Source: an uncultured Christensenellaceae bacterium
GTDB lineage: Bacteria; Bacillota; Clostridia; Christensenellales; Borkfalkiaceae
Assembly: GCA_910588645.1 (NCBI GenBank)
Contig: CAJUOY010000010.1
Span: forward strand, 1 to 64,000
Direction: 5' to 3'
Length of the DNA stretch: 64,000 nt
Position numbers and translations under genes: made by a program. The notes beneath the pieces are model-generated. The model was not told where the DNA came from. It made no database searches and was given only the letters and a program-made list of their open reading frames with translations. Of this stretch, positions 43,301 to 50,658 are shown piece by piece (positions within the stretch are counted from its first letter, which is position 1; each line of letters begins with the position of its first letter).

Positions 43301-43699
43301 CTTTCGGGCAAGATGACGGCAGAGGCGATCGGACTTTTAAGGGTGGATGAACTTTCTCAAATTCTCAATATGCCGGCGTTCGACGGACTTGACGGGGCGG
43401 AGCTTTTCAGGGAGCGGGAATTTCTTTGCCGCATTCCCGCGAACGAGATTATGGATACCGGGGCCGAAGATTACGTGCTTGTGCAGGGCGCCATAGATCT
43501 TATGGCGACGGGCCCTAACGGCGTAAAGATAATCGATTACAAATATTCCTCCAAAACGGACGATGAGTTGAAAAGGGATTATTTTAAACAGTTGAACCTC
43601 TACAAAAAAGCTGTGGCGACAATTCTTAAAATAAATGAAAGCACGATAACGGCGGTAATAATAAATATCCGTTCAAGACGGCAGATAGATATTTTTTAA
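40364..43699 (+). CDS. addA: AddA helicase-nuclease subunit
   Basis: 1111-aa UvrD-type helicase with a C-terminal nuclease, the motor of AddAB. Walker A is A-S-A-G-S-G-K-T near residue 20; helicase motif II is V-F-V-D-E-Y-Q-D near 375; later motifs include M-S-M-H-A-S-K-G-L-E-F-P near 755 and the C-A-C-T-R-A-type motif VI. The nuclease motif G-x-I-D-L and I-I-D-Y-K-Y is near 1060. AAAGGAG precedes the ATG at 40364, which overlaps the addB stop; the open frame upstream to 40268 lies in addB. Confidence 0.94.
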   Translation: MKLTNEQTEAIAARGKVIVSASAGSGKTFVMIQKLVDLIAAGGDLDEVLAVTFTKKAAAQMKEKLRSAMIARLENAGDERERLKVQLSKISSADISTIHSFCARLIRKYFYALGVNSDFDIISADDAVAQELKKRALDEVFEKRYERNDGEFLHLLKRFMKKRNDKSLRRLICEAHSEVRSAARYESLLESVSSLYCGDGFERVCADYSAYLAPKYETLIDAVRKFKEGFPATSKKKIYDAIFDEMITALTIASASPLFAVKPPLTVTRKPADREEEKPFGEEFKKFKDSVAKRYAALCGDFADERTERERFMASGQTAVAFSNLLLEFDREYAAIKAEENKLDYNDLEHLALRLLSDEVVRAEINDHYRHVFVDEYQDVNPVQEEIISSLSGETFLVGDVKQAIYGFRGSKSVFFSKKFKGFESGGGKALKLSSNFRSADGILDFVNRLFSDIMRTDTCGIDYKNTSEMQFGGLYPAGNGSAKICVFGKDERERGELGVYSVAADGRKSGHTREGLAVLAIVEKELQSKHYDLKTGELRDTCAGDICILTRKNRGGSAEGIVRALTDEGYSVSGAQEPNICNLPEVRQMLDILSLIDNSEQDIPLVTALLSPLGGLSEDELAEIRIAVNSKKSSAGKGASLIKTFRECCAEYSVLPGTIAGKLNIFYGVLEELRSLAAVLNAGELINELLENYGLETGYGIAGEQKVKNVLRLADEGADLPLCAFLEKLKVGGYEVSAPAAARGGSIKIMSMHASKGLEFPVVIIADICRTFKGADYSELPFDEDFGFAPKCFDTENLLAHKTVLRRLAKLRSDNEELKNEFNLFYVACTRAMCRLYILAEEVRPFDGLSVGDAKCYADFFDMSKFSPSEILPHSEFSPAAATEAMLSEPDNEISAAIERFFAKPYGYADSVDLPVKSSASAILKMGVDEPRFVARELFGGEGETTAERGIAYHRFLELCDFAVKDKDGISKEIAYFGLSGKMTAEAIGLLRVDELSQILNMPAFDGLDGAELFREREFLCRIPANEIMDTGAEDYVLVQGAIDLMATGPNGVKIIDYKYSSKTDDELKRDYFKQLNLYKKAVATILKINESTITAVIINIRSRRQIDIF

Positions 43700-43727
43700 A
43701 AAAAGTTACTATTCGACCAAACCCGCG

Positions 43728-43755
43728 TTTGTTTTTAAAATTTTACGGCTATAAT
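43728..43755 (+). promoter_or_regulatory. Promoter of the 215-aa membrane protein gene
   Basis: Weak TTTGTT (43728-43733), 16 bases, TATAAT (43750-43755). The ATG at 43763 lies 7 bases after the -10 box, with no ribosome binding site between. Confidence 0.5.
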
Positions 43756-43762
43756 TAAACTG

Positions 43763-44410
43763 ATGTTTTCAGAATTAACCGATAAAGTTTTCAAATTAAT
43801 TTCAAAAGTCCCCTTCAACACTATGATAGCGGCCGTATGGATTTCCTACGCGTCCGTGTTTGTGCTCGCGCTCTTGCTCTGCCTTGTTTCAAGGCGCGCA
43901 AGGGCCAAGGGCAAGGGGCCCTATCTCGCATTTACAAACGCTTACGCGGGCGTGAACCTTGCGCTTTTTATGTTGGAAAAGCCCTTTGAAGAGGCCGTCG
44001 TCGTCGCTGTATTGTTTTGGCTGGTGGGATACCTTACCTACGGGCTGCTGTGCGCAATCACGGTAAAACCCGCGCCCGCGACGACTGTCGCGGTAAGAAG
44101 AGAGCCTTCTTCGGTAGTTCCCGCCGTGCTTCCCGTTGCGCCCGCGCCCCAGCAGAAGTCACCGAGGCCGGAACTCGCCGCAAACGGCGCGACTCCCGTC
44201 AAAAACAGCGTGCGTCTCGACCACGCCGCGGCGGTAACGGACAAACTTCTTGCCAAAAACTTGTCCAAGGCGGACAGGGCGGAGCTTGAAAAGCTGAAAA
44301 ACACCCTTGCGGTTTTACAGATAAAGGGCACGCTCACTCCGACCGAGGCGGAAATTTTAAACGGTAATTTCAACGCGCTTTTAAAACTTATGGCAAAATA
44401 CAACGTATAA
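43763..44410 (+). CDS. Membrane protein with Pro-rich linker, 215 aa
   Basis: Unrecognised. There are three hydrophobic segments (about 20-42, 52-66, 74-100), then a Pro/Ala/Val-rich linker (about 100-140) and a C-terminal cytosolic helical domain (145-215) with L-x-K-A-D-R-A-E-L-E-K-L-K-N-T-L and L-T-P-T-E-A-E-I-L-N, a short SHOCT-like or oligomerisation helix pair. It is a single-gene unit with a likely leaderless start. Confidence 0.7.
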   Translation: MFSELTDKVFKLISKVPFNTMIAAVWISYASVFVLALLLCLVSRRARAKGKGPYLAFTNAYAGVNLALFMLEKPFEEAVVVAVLFWLVGYLTYGLLCAITVKPAPATTVAVRREPSSVVPAVLPVAPAPQQKSPRPELAANGATPVKNSVRLDHAAAVTDKLLAKNLSKADRAELEKLKNTLAVLQIKGTLTPTEAEILNGNFNALLKLMAKYNV

Positions 44411-44458
44411 ACAAAATCCGCCGCGGCGCATTGCAATGCGCCGCGGCGGATTCTTTAT
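44411..44458. terminator. Strong GC-rich terminator, bidirectional
   Basis: 18-bp perfect stem (44415-44432 with 44435-44452) with a minimal loop, A run on the left and T-rich on the right, between convergent genes. Confidence 0.85.
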
Positions 44459-44468
44459 CCGATCTGAG

Positions 44469-44978
44469 TTAAAGCGATTTCAGACTCGTCTGAATATATT
44501 CGCCCTGCTGTTCGGCCTTTAAAAGAAGTTCTTCCGTGACCTCGTCGCCCTTTTTGAAAATGATTTTCCCGTCTTTAAGAACGTTGTCGGACAGTCTCTT
44601 TTTCTTACTGATAATAACCACGTCTCCGCAGATCAGTTCGTCTGCGGGGTAATTTTTTTTGCCGATCTTCGCGGACAAAAGTTTATTGCCCTTAAAGGCG
44701 TAGTCCTCGACTTCGCCCAGATAATTGCCCCTGTCGTCGAAGCACGATCTTCCTATGAGCAGGGGGCGGGCGTTTTTAAACGCGTCCGTTCTGTCTTGAT
44801 AGATTATCTTTTCCCCGAACATTACGACGTCTTTCATATCCACGATAAATTCATTTTCGTCCTCGTCGGCGCACACAAGGCATTCCACTTTGCCGTTGCC
44901 GCCGTTGACCGAAATCACGTAGCCTTTTTTCCCCGAAGTGCTCTCTGTCTTTTTTCCGAATAATTTAGAAACGTTCAT
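44469..44978 (-). CDS. PRC-barrel domain protein
   Basis: 169 aa. Residues about 72-120 (P-L-L-I-G-R-S-C-F-D-D-R-G-N-Y-L-G-E-V-E-D) show the PRC-barrel pattern, and a similar small barrel probably lies at 18-65 (G-Y-V-I-S-V-N-G-G-N-G-K-V). A Lys-rich C-terminal part follows. PRC-barrel proteins occur in RNA metabolism (RimM) and sporulation (YlmC/YmxH); the role here is unknown. Confidence 0.75.
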   Translation of the reverse strand: MNVSKLFGKKTESTSGKKGYVISVNGGNGKVECLVCADEDENEFIVDMKDVVMFGEKIIYQDRTDAFKNARPLLIGRSCFDDRGNYLGEVEDYAFKGNKLLSAKIGKKNYPADELICGDVVIISKKKRLSDNVLKDGKIIFKKGDEVTEELLLKAEQQGEYIQTSLKSL

Positions 44979-45092
44979 ACTCGATCTCCTTACGCTCTAT
45001 TTTATTTTTTTAAAGCCACTGTTAACACATACAAAAATAAGTAATATTGTCGAAAATTTTTCATATCATAATAAAAAACGTTTACATATGAC

Positions 45093-45121
45093 TTGACAGG
45101 TGTAAAGTTATCGTGTAAAGT
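45093..45121 (+). promoter_or_regulatory. nadB operon promoter with direct repeats, probable NiaR site
   Basis: TTGACA (45093-45098), 17 bases, TAAAGT (45116-45121). The repeats TGTAAAGT at 45101-45108 and 45114-45121 cover the spacer and -10 box. They are candidate binding sites for NiaR, encoded by the third gene of the operon. The expected transcript start near 45128 leaves a leader of about 8 bases. Confidence 0.5.
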
Positions 45122-45135
45122 AAAATCTATACTAT

Positions 45136-46443
45136 ATGAACAGTTTCTTTTTAAAACAAAAATACGACGTATTGATTGTCGGCGCGGGCGTTGCGGGCTT
45201 GAACTGCGCGCTCCATTTGCCGACCGATAAAAGCGTGCTTATAATCTGTAAAGGCAGCCCCGAGGAGAGCGACAGCTATCTTGCGCAGGGCGGCATTTGC
45301 TGTATGCAGGGCGAAGAGGATTTTCAAAATTACTTCGACGATACAATGCGCGCGGGACACTTTGAAAACGATCCCTCCGCGGTCGGATGTATGGTCCGTT
45401 CCTCGCCTTCAGTCATTGGCGAACTCTTGGACATCGGCGTGGATTTTGCCCGCAACGAGGACGGCTCGCTTGCCGTAACGCGCGAAGGCGGTCATTCCAA
45501 AAACCGCATATGCTTCCATAAGGATTGCACGGGACGCGAGATAACTTCCCGCCTTATGGGAAGCGTTTCCGCGCTTAAAAACGTTGATATATTGCCGTAT
45601 ACGACCATGCTCGATCTGATCGTCTGCGAAGGCGAGTGCGCGGGCGTCGCGGCCCTTGACAACGCTTCCGGAAAGGTGTTTGAGATCTTCGCGGATTATA
45701 CCGTGCTTGCCTGCGGCGGCGTAGGCGGGGTGTTTGATTTCTCCACCAATTTCCGCCTGCTTACGGGCGACGGCGTGGCAATATGCCTTAAACACGGCGT
45801 TGCGGTAGATCATGTGGAGTACATACAAATTCATCCCACGACGCTTTACACGGGCAGAAGCGACGAACGTTGTTTTCTTATTTCCGAGTCCGTCCGCGGC
45901 GAGGGCGCGCGTCTGTTGGATAAAAATTTCAACAGGTTTACCGATGAACTTCGTCCCCGAGACGTGGTTACCGCGGCCATACTTCGCAAGATGAAAGAGG
46001 ACAATACCCCGCACGTATGGCTCGATATGCGCGGCATATCCGCGGATGAAATTAAAAATCACTTCCCCACGATAGTAAAAAAATGCCGCGAAGAGGGCTA
46101 CGACGTATTCAAAGAATGCATACCCGTTGTGCCCGCGCAGCACTATTTTATGGGTGGCGTCCGCAGCGATCTTGACGGAAGGACGACTATGCAAAGGCTG
46201 TACGCCGTGGGCGAAACCTGTTGCAACGGCATACACGGCGCCAACAGGCTGGCGTCCAATTCACTGTTGGAAAGCTTGCTGTTTGCAAAGCGCGCCGCGC
46301 TGAATATTGCCCGAAATTACAGGGCAATGAAGCCGTTACCCGCAGGATATGCGCAAGTCAATGAAAAATACGCCGATCCCAAGGCGATTTTAAAAAGTTA
46401 TAAAAAACTGCTTTTGCAGGCGATAAAGGAGGCAAAAAAATGA
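45136..46443 (+). CDS. nadB: L-aspartate oxidase, short form
   Basis: FAD enzyme oxidising L-aspartate to iminoaspartate, the first step of de novo NAD synthesis, 435 aa. The dinucleotide motif V-G-A-G-V-A-G-L is near residue 15; S-Y-L-A-Q-G-G-I near 47, H-P-T near 235 and the G-A-N-R-L-A-S-N-S-L-L-E motif near 370 are family landmarks. It is about 100 residues shorter than E. coli NadB because the C-terminal helical domain is missing, as in other clostridial NadB. It overlaps nadC by 4 bases. nadA is not in this operon. Confidence 0.93.
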   Translation: MNSFFLKQKYDVLIVGAGVAGLNCALHLPTDKSVLIICKGSPEESDSYLAQGGICCMQGEEDFQNYFDDTMRAGHFENDPSAVGCMVRSSPSVIGELLDIGVDFARNEDGSLAVTREGGHSKNRICFHKDCTGREITSRLMGSVSALKNVDILPYTTMLDLIVCEGECAGVAALDNASGKVFEIFADYTVLACGGVGGVFDFSTNFRLLTGDGVAICLKHGVAVDHVEYIQIHPTTLYTGRSDERCFLISESVRGEGARLLDKNFNRFTDELRPRDVVTAAILRKMKEDNTPHVWLDMRGISADEIKNHFPTIVKKCREEGYDVFKECIPVVPAQHYFMGGVRSDLDGRTTMQRLYAVGETCCNGIHGANRLASNSLLESLLFAKRAALNIARNYRAMKPLPAGYAQVNEKYADPKAILKSYKKLLLQAIKEAKK

Positions 46444-47303
46444 CCGATCCCGTTACCTTGGCGCTCAACGCCGACGAACTTATCAGATCCGCTTTAAGAG
46501 AAGATATTTCCACGGAGGACGTATCCACCAACGCGGTTATGCGCGAATACAGGGAGGGCAGCGTTCAGCTTATTTGCAAGCAGGACGGCGTTATATGCGG
46601 ATTGGGCGTGTTTGCCCGCACCTTTGAAATTCTCGATAAAAACACCGCGATCAAGTTCTACGCAAAGGACGGCGACAAAGTGCGTAAGTCACAGGTTATA
46701 GCCGATATAACGGGGGATATACGCGTTTTATTGCAGGGCGAAAGGACTGCGCTCAACTTTTTGCAGAGGATGAGCGGCATTGCGACTTACACCTCTCAGG
46801 TTGCCGAACTTTTAAAGGGAAGCGGTACAAAGCTTTTGGATACGCGCAAGACCACGCCCAATATGCGGGTGTTTGAAAAATACGCGGTGCGTTGCGGCGG
46901 CGGGTATAACCACAGGTACAACCTTTCCGACGGAGTGCTTTTAAAGGACAACCATATAGGCGCGGCGGGCGGCGTTGCGGCAGCCGTAAAAGCGGCCAAG
47001 GAGTACTCCTCGTTCGTCAGAAAAATAGAGGTTGAGGTGGAAACTTTGGAACAGTGCCGCGAGGCCGTAGAAGCCGGCGCGGATATAATTATGCTCGACA
47101 ATATGTCGCCGGAAGATATGAAAAAGGCCGTTGCGATGATCGGCGGCAGAGCGCTTACCGAGTGCAGTGGCAACGTGACCAAGGAAAATATAAAGTTAAT
47201 TATTTCAACGGGAGTGGACTATGTTTCCAGCGGCGCGCTCACACATTCCGCGCCCATACTGGATCTGTCGCTTAAAAATCTGCGCCCGACGGAGGAGAGA
47301 TGA
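46440..47303 (+). CDS. nadC: Nicotinate-nucleotide pyrophosphorylase (carboxylating)
   Basis: Quinolinate phosphoribosyltransferase, 287 aa, converting quinolinate and PRPP to nicotinate mononucleotide, CO2 and PPi. Motifs: R-T-A-L-N-F-L-Q-R-M-S-G near residue 100, D-T-R-K-T-T-P near 137 and L-L-K-D-N-H near 170. 4-base overlaps link it to nadB and to niaR. Confidence 0.96.
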   Translation: MTDPVTLALNADELIRSALREDISTEDVSTNAVMREYREGSVQLICKQDGVICGLGVFARTFEILDKNTAIKFYAKDGDKVRKSQVIADITGDIRVLLQGERTALNFLQRMSGIATYTSQVAELLKGSGTKLLDTRKTTPNMRVFEKYAVRCGGGYNHRYNLSDGVLLKDNHIGAAGGVAAAVKAAKEYSSFVRKIEVEVETLEQCREAVEAGADIIMLDNMSPEDMKKAVAMIGGRALTECSGNVTKENIKLIISTGVDYVSSGALTHSAPILDLSLKNLRPTEER

Positions 47304-47809
47304 AAGCCGCTCAACGCAGAGAGGAAATTTTCGGCATAATCAAAGGCTCGGAAAGTCCCGTATCCGCAAATACTCTTGCGGAAAAGTTCGGGGTGTCCAG
47401 GCAGGTTATAGTGCAGGATATAGCCATTTTAAGGGCCAACGGCAATACGGTAACGGCGACCAACCGCGGGTACATGGCGGACGCCGGATCCTGCGCGTCC
47501 AGAATAATCAAGTGCCGCCATTCCCTTGAAGAACTGGTGGACGAGGGAATGCTTATAATCGACGCAGGCGGGCGTATAACGGACGTATCCGTAAACCACA
47601 GACTTTACGGTAAGATAAGCGCAAAGCTGGATTTGGAAACGCGCACGCACGTAGAGGAATTGTACCGCTCGCTAATGGCGGGCGCGTCAAAACCGCTTAT
47701 GAGCGTAACGGACGGATACCACTATCATCTGATAACGGCGGAGGACGAGGAAACGCTTGACAGGATAGAACAGCTTTTGAAGTCCCGCGGATATCTTATC
47801 GAGACGTAA
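47300..47809 (+). CDS. niaR: NAD biosynthesis transcriptional repressor NiaR
   Basis: 169-aa nicotinate-responsive repressor: an N-terminal HTH_11 domain (about 5-60; A-N-T-L-A-E-K-F-G-V-S-R-Q-V-I-V-Q-D) and a 3H ligand/metal-binding domain with H83 (C-R-H-S-L-E-E-L), the D-V-S-V-N-H-R-L-Y-G segment near 107 and H-Y-H near 149. It is co-transcribed with nadB-nadC and presumably autoregulates the operon; pnuC next door is another likely target. Confidence 0.93.
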   Translation: MKAAQRREEIFGIIKGSESPVSANTLAEKFGVSRQVIVQDIAILRANGNTVTATNRGYMADAGSCASRIIKCRHSLEELVDEGMLIIDAGGRITDVSVNHRLYGKISAKLDLETRTHVEELYRSLMAGASKPLMSVTDGYHYHLITAEDEETLDRIEQLLKSRGYLIET

Positions 47810-47869
47810 ATTAAATAAATTAGCTATAAATTTGGGTAAATCGTTGACAAAGCTGTTGTTTTTATGTTT

Positions 47870-47908
47870 ACATAAAAACGCGTCCTGACATTCGTCAAGA
47901 CGCGTTAA
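47870..47908 (-). terminator. Terminator of pnuC
   Basis: Stem AACGCGTC/GACGCGTT with an inner TGAC/GTCA pairing; a T run follows on the minus strand. It may also end niaR on the plus strand. Confidence 0.65.
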
Positions 47909-47910
47909 AA

Positions 47911-48606
47911 TCATTTATTTGTTTCCTGTCGCTTTTTTCTCTTGGTCCAACAGATAAATGTATAAGTGTCGTTTAAAAGAAAAATCGAAAAGCAAACAAC
48001 CAGCGACAGATAATTCAACTGCTGTGCAAGCGCCATAGACCAAAGCACTATAAGCACAATATCGTTCAATATAAACGCCAGCGCGTAAGCGGGCACTCTG
48101 AGTATCATAAGGTACAGCGCGGTAAGGCTTGTCGCAACCGAAATTGTGCTTGTTATAAGGTTTGCGGTGTTGAAAGCTCTCAATATAAAGTAAAACGCGC
48201 ACGTCACGCCCGCAACCAGCGGCACTAAAATGTATACGTGCTTTAACGAAAATTTGCCTATCTTAACTTCCGCCGCGCCCTTTTCCGAAGGATGCCGTAT
48301 CCAGCTTATCAGCGAAGTTACAGCGCAGGGCAACTGCATACAAAGATATATTATCATCTCCCCGTAGTACCTTGCAAAAAACGATACGGTTGAATAAATA
48401 ATGCTGAAGCAGATCATAAGTATTATGCCGAACGCGTCCCCGCGCGCGGCGAATATCAGCGACGTCACCCCCAAAAGCGAAGTCGCAAGCGAGGCGTAGT
48501 CGGTATTCTTTACGGCAAAGAAGGACGCTATTATCGCGGTAAGGGAAAATATCCATAATACCCATTCGAATTTAGTCAGGTTTTTAAAGGGGTTTCTAAG
48601 TTTCAA
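47911..48606 (-). CDS. pnuC: PnuC-family vitamin transporter
   Basis: About 231-235 aa with seven or so membrane segments and the PnuC landmarks F-E-W-V-L-W near the N-terminus, a W near residue 105 and a C-terminal basic tail. PnuC imports nicotinamide riboside; PnuT and PnuX relatives take thiamine and riboflavin. Adjacency to nadBC-niaR favours nicotinamide riboside. The frame is open to a GTG at 48618, directly after a T run; GAGG at 48616-48613 is 6 bases before the TTG at 48606, which I prefer. A structured leader precedes it. Confidence 0.85.
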   Translation of the reverse strand: MKLRNPFKNLTKFEWVLWIFSLTAIIASFFAVKNTDYASLATSLLGVTSLIFAARGDAFGIILMICFSIIYSTVSFFARYYGEMIIYLCMQLPCAVTSLISWIRHPSEKGAAEVKIGKFSLKHVYILVPLVAGVTCAFYFILRAFNTANLITSTISVATSLTALYLMILRVPAYALAFILNDIVLIVLWSMALAQQLNYLSLVVCFSIFLLNDTYTFICWTKRKKRQETNK

Positions 48607-48621
48607 TTTTAGCCTCACAAT

Positions 48622-48735
48622 AAAAAATCACCTTGACGGGCGTCTTCAAAGACCTAACGACGCTGTCCGGTGAGTATAGTAATTACCCGGTGGCAATTAC
48701 TTTATAAATATAAAATATAATTAAAAAATTGTCAA
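48622..48735 (-). promoter_or_regulatory. pnuC promoter and structured leader, candidate riboswitch or attenuator
   Basis: Minus-strand TTGACA (48735-48730), 17 bases, TATATT (48712-48707). The leader first forms a hairpin GTAATT/AATTAC (about 48700-48679) with loop GCCACCGGGT. A terminator-like stem follows, CACC...GAC-A-GCGTC with GACGC-CC-GTC-AA-GGTG (48672-48629), then a T run right before the ribosome binding site. The first loop can pair with the 3' arm of the terminator, so two exclusive folds exist. NAD+-II (pnuC motif) riboswitches precede pnuC in Lactobacillales; I cannot confirm a match. Confidence 0.5.
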
Positions 48736-48780
48736 GCGTTTTGCTTTTGTTCTATTGTCGGCGGTATTAAAATATCTGTA

Positions 48781-48869
48781 CCGAATTTTAATTCGGGATT
48801 GGCTGATATTAAAGTTTTATATACCTGAATTAAAATTTGGATATACTCAAATTATAATATTAATTTGAG
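48781..48869 (+). promoter_or_regulatory. Array of three AT-rich palindromes before the Xre gene
   Basis: Perfect CCGAATT-TT-AATTCGG (48781-48796), imperfect CTGAATT-AA-AATTTGG (48825-48840) and perfect CTCAAATTA-TAATAT-TAATTTGAG (48846-48869). The last encloses the TATAAT -10 box (48853-48858) and ends in the GAGG ribosome binding site. They are likely operators of the downstream Xre protein. Confidence 0.6.
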
Positions 48870-48876
48870 GTATATA

Positions 48877-49188
48877 ATGGATGGGCTTAACGAAAAACTC
48901 AGAGAGTTAATTAAAGCAAGCGGCTTGACTATTTACAAACTGACGGTTTTGGCCGGTTTGTCCGAAAACACCATTTACAATTGGTTCAATAAGGGCGCCG
49001 AACCTTCCGTCCACGCGTTGAAAGCAATTTGTCCGTATTTGAACATCACTTTGTCGGAATTATTTGCCGACGATAAATGCGGAGAGCTTACTTTCAGCGA
49101 AAACGAATTGATTTCTTATTTCAGGGAGTTGTCAAACGAAAATAAATCGGTTATTATTAAATTGGCGAGAGACTTAAAAGAGAAATAA
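48877..49188 (+). CDS. Xre-family transcriptional regulator
   Basis: 103 aa. It has an N-terminal Cro/C1 helix-turn-helix (residues 5-62; G-L-T-I-Y-K-L-T-V-L-A-G-L-S-E-N-T-I-Y-N-W) and a helical C-terminal tail. The ATG at 48877 has GAGG 6 bases upstream; the longer frame from a TTG at 48865 runs through the operator. It is followed 28 bases later by the sigma factor gene and probably controls the whole cluster. Confidence 0.88.
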   Translation: MDGLNEKLRELIKASGLTIYKLTVLAGLSENTIYNWFNKGAEPSVHALKAICPYLNITLSELFADDKCGELTFSENELISYFRELSNENKSVIIKLARDLKEK

Positions 49189-49216
49189 ATTCAGAATTTA
49201 CAAAAGAGAGCGGCAA

Positions 49217-49738
49217 ATGTCAAAATTTCGTAACGAAATAAACTCAATATTGCGCAAGCTGCAAAACGGCGATACTTCACAGCAAAAAGTTTTGTACGAC
49301 GGCACGATAAACTATCTTAAAATGATAGCGTTAAGGTATGCCGTCGATAAAAACGACTGCGAAGATATTTTAAACGACGCATATTTCCGTATGTTCCGTT
49401 ACATAAAATCGGCGGATACCGAGCGCGACGGCTATAACTGGATGTGCAAAATCGTGCAGAACGCCGCATACGATTTTAATAAAAAAGTTATGCCCTCGGT
49501 CCCGTTGGAAGATATTTCTTTGAAAGTCATCGTCGGCGACTATGAAGGCGACCTCATAGACAAAGACGAATTGGTGCGTCATATGTTGGAGCTGTCGGAA
49601 GACGAACAAAAGCTTATATATTACAGATTTTACGAGGATATGTCGTATGATGAAATAGCCGAGAAAATCGGCACTAAAAAATCTACGGCGCATAAACGTA
49701 TTGTCGCCGTGATTAAAAAGTTGCGTAAAATGTACTGA
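49217..49738 (+). CDS. ECF-type RNA polymerase sigma factor
   Basis: 173 aa. Sigma region 2 spans about 20-90 (D-C-E-D-I-L-N-D-A-Y-F-R-M-F-R-Y-I and W-M-C-K-I-V-Q-N-A-A-Y-D). Region 4 spans about 115-170 (L-S-E-D-E-Q-K-L-I-Y-Y-R-F-Y-E-D-M-S-Y-D-E-I-A then T-K-K-S-T-A-H-K-R). There is no region 1 or 3. It lies just before a secreted protease and a membrane protein that looks like an anti-sigma factor. A promoter-like motif starts 3 bases after its stop codon and recurs at 51417. Confidence 0.88.
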   Translation: MSKFRNEINSILRKLQNGDTSQQKVLYDGTINYLKMIALRYAVDKNDCEDILNDAYFRMFRYIKSADTERDGYNWMCKIVQNAAYDFNKKVMPSVPLEDISLKVIVGDYEGDLIDKDELVRHMLELSEDEQKLIYYRFYEDMSYDEIAEKIGTKKSTAHKRIVAVIKKLRKMY

Positions 49739-49740
49739 CG

Positions 49741-49776
49741 GGTGGACGAAAAGTTTTATTTGGTAGTATATATAAT
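49741..49776 (+). promoter_or_regulatory. Candidate ECF-sigma promoter of the protease gene
   Basis: GGTGGACGAAA at 49741 with AGTATATA starting at 49765, 24 bases from motif start to motif start. The same pair with the same 24-base distance occurs at 51417 and 51441. A TATAAT at 49771-49776 overlaps but lacks a housekeeping -35 box. Recognition by the adjacent ECF sigma factor is inference. Confidence 0.55.
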
Positions 49777-49799
49777 AAAATTTACACCAAGGAGAAAAT

Positions 49800-50648
49800 A
49801 TGGAAACATCAGTTTCAAGAAAAAGGGCGGGTATTGCAAGCCTTATACTTTCCGTTGCAATGGCCGCAAGCGCTCTGTTTTGTACAACGGGCGCGGTAAG
49901 TGCGTCGGCGGAAAGTAACCGGTATTCGGAGAATTACGACAACGCAGTGGCAACAAGGGTTGCATATGATACGGAAGAAATTTATTATACCAGAAGAGAA
50001 GATACTCATATTAAAACCATAAAAGAAGTTCCTTTATATAGCCAATTTAACGAATATCCTAATTCTTGCGGGCCCACCGCTGGGGCGATAATAGTTGGTT
50101 TCTACGATGCGCAATATGAAAATCTTATTCCCAATTTTGATCCGTTATTACCTACTGGAGGTTTTAAAAGATTAGATAAAGAAACCATTCCCAAGGTAGT
50201 AGGCGAATTATACACACTTATGAGAACCAACGTGGACGACGTTGGCGTAAGCCAACCCGATTGTATTAACGGGCTTAAAACTTACGTAAGAAATCACGGA
50301 CAAAACCTCACCTACAACGATATTAAAAGCGGCTCAACCGTGAGCCAGCAAAAGGCGATAAACGCAGTAAACAACAATCACCCTTCAATAATCTTTTGCA
50401 GTAAAATGGATATATGCCAGTTCGGTGTATATAGCGGCAAAGATATGGTCGTTACTTCCCACTATGTAGGCGGGCACGTAGTTGTCGCGTTTGGCGTGTA
50501 TACGGTAAAATATTACAACGGCACAAATAATTTCCGCACGGACGTGTATTTGGAAGTAGGCACCGGTATTTCGGAGTACATACGCGGGTTTATGAAATTA
50601 AGTCAAACAGGGTGGTGCAACGGAGCTTACGAGGTAATCGTAAATTAA
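49800..50648 (+). CDS. Secreted C39-like cysteine peptidase
   Basis: 282 aa. It has a signal peptide of about 37 residues (ending V-S-A-S-A) and a papain-like C39-type domain from residue 77: V-P-L-Y-S-Q-F, catalytic C90 in N-S-C-G-P-T-A and H226 in G-G-H-V-V-V-A-F-G, then a Trp/Gly-rich end. There is no ABC transporter fusion, so it is not a bacteriocin exporter but a free extracellular or wall-associated protease. It sits between the ECF sigma gene and an anti-sigma-like gene. Its leader resembles that of the orphan gene at 261. Confidence 0.85.
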   Translation: METSVSRKRAGIASLILSVAMAASALFCTTGAVSASAESNRYSENYDNAVATRVAYDTEEIYYTRREDTHIKTIKEVPLYSQFNEYPNSCGPTAGAIIVGFYDAQYENLIPNFDPLLPTGGFKRLDKETIPKVVGELYTLMRTNVDDVGVSQPDCINGLKTYVRNHGQNLTYNDIKSGSTVSQQKAINAVNNNHPSIIFCSKMDICQFGVYSGKDMVVTSHYVGGHVVVAFGVYTVKYYNGTNNFRTDVYLEVGTGISEYIRGFMKLSQTGWCNGAYEVIVN

Positions 50649-50658
50649 AGGAGAAATT

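Noticed and set aside
9985..44458. The similar GC-rich palindromes at 9985-10027 and 44411-44458 as a dispersed repeat family
   Set aside because: They share only the CCGCCGCG-type stem composition and both are followed by T-rich tails at gene ends; ordinary strong terminators explain them.
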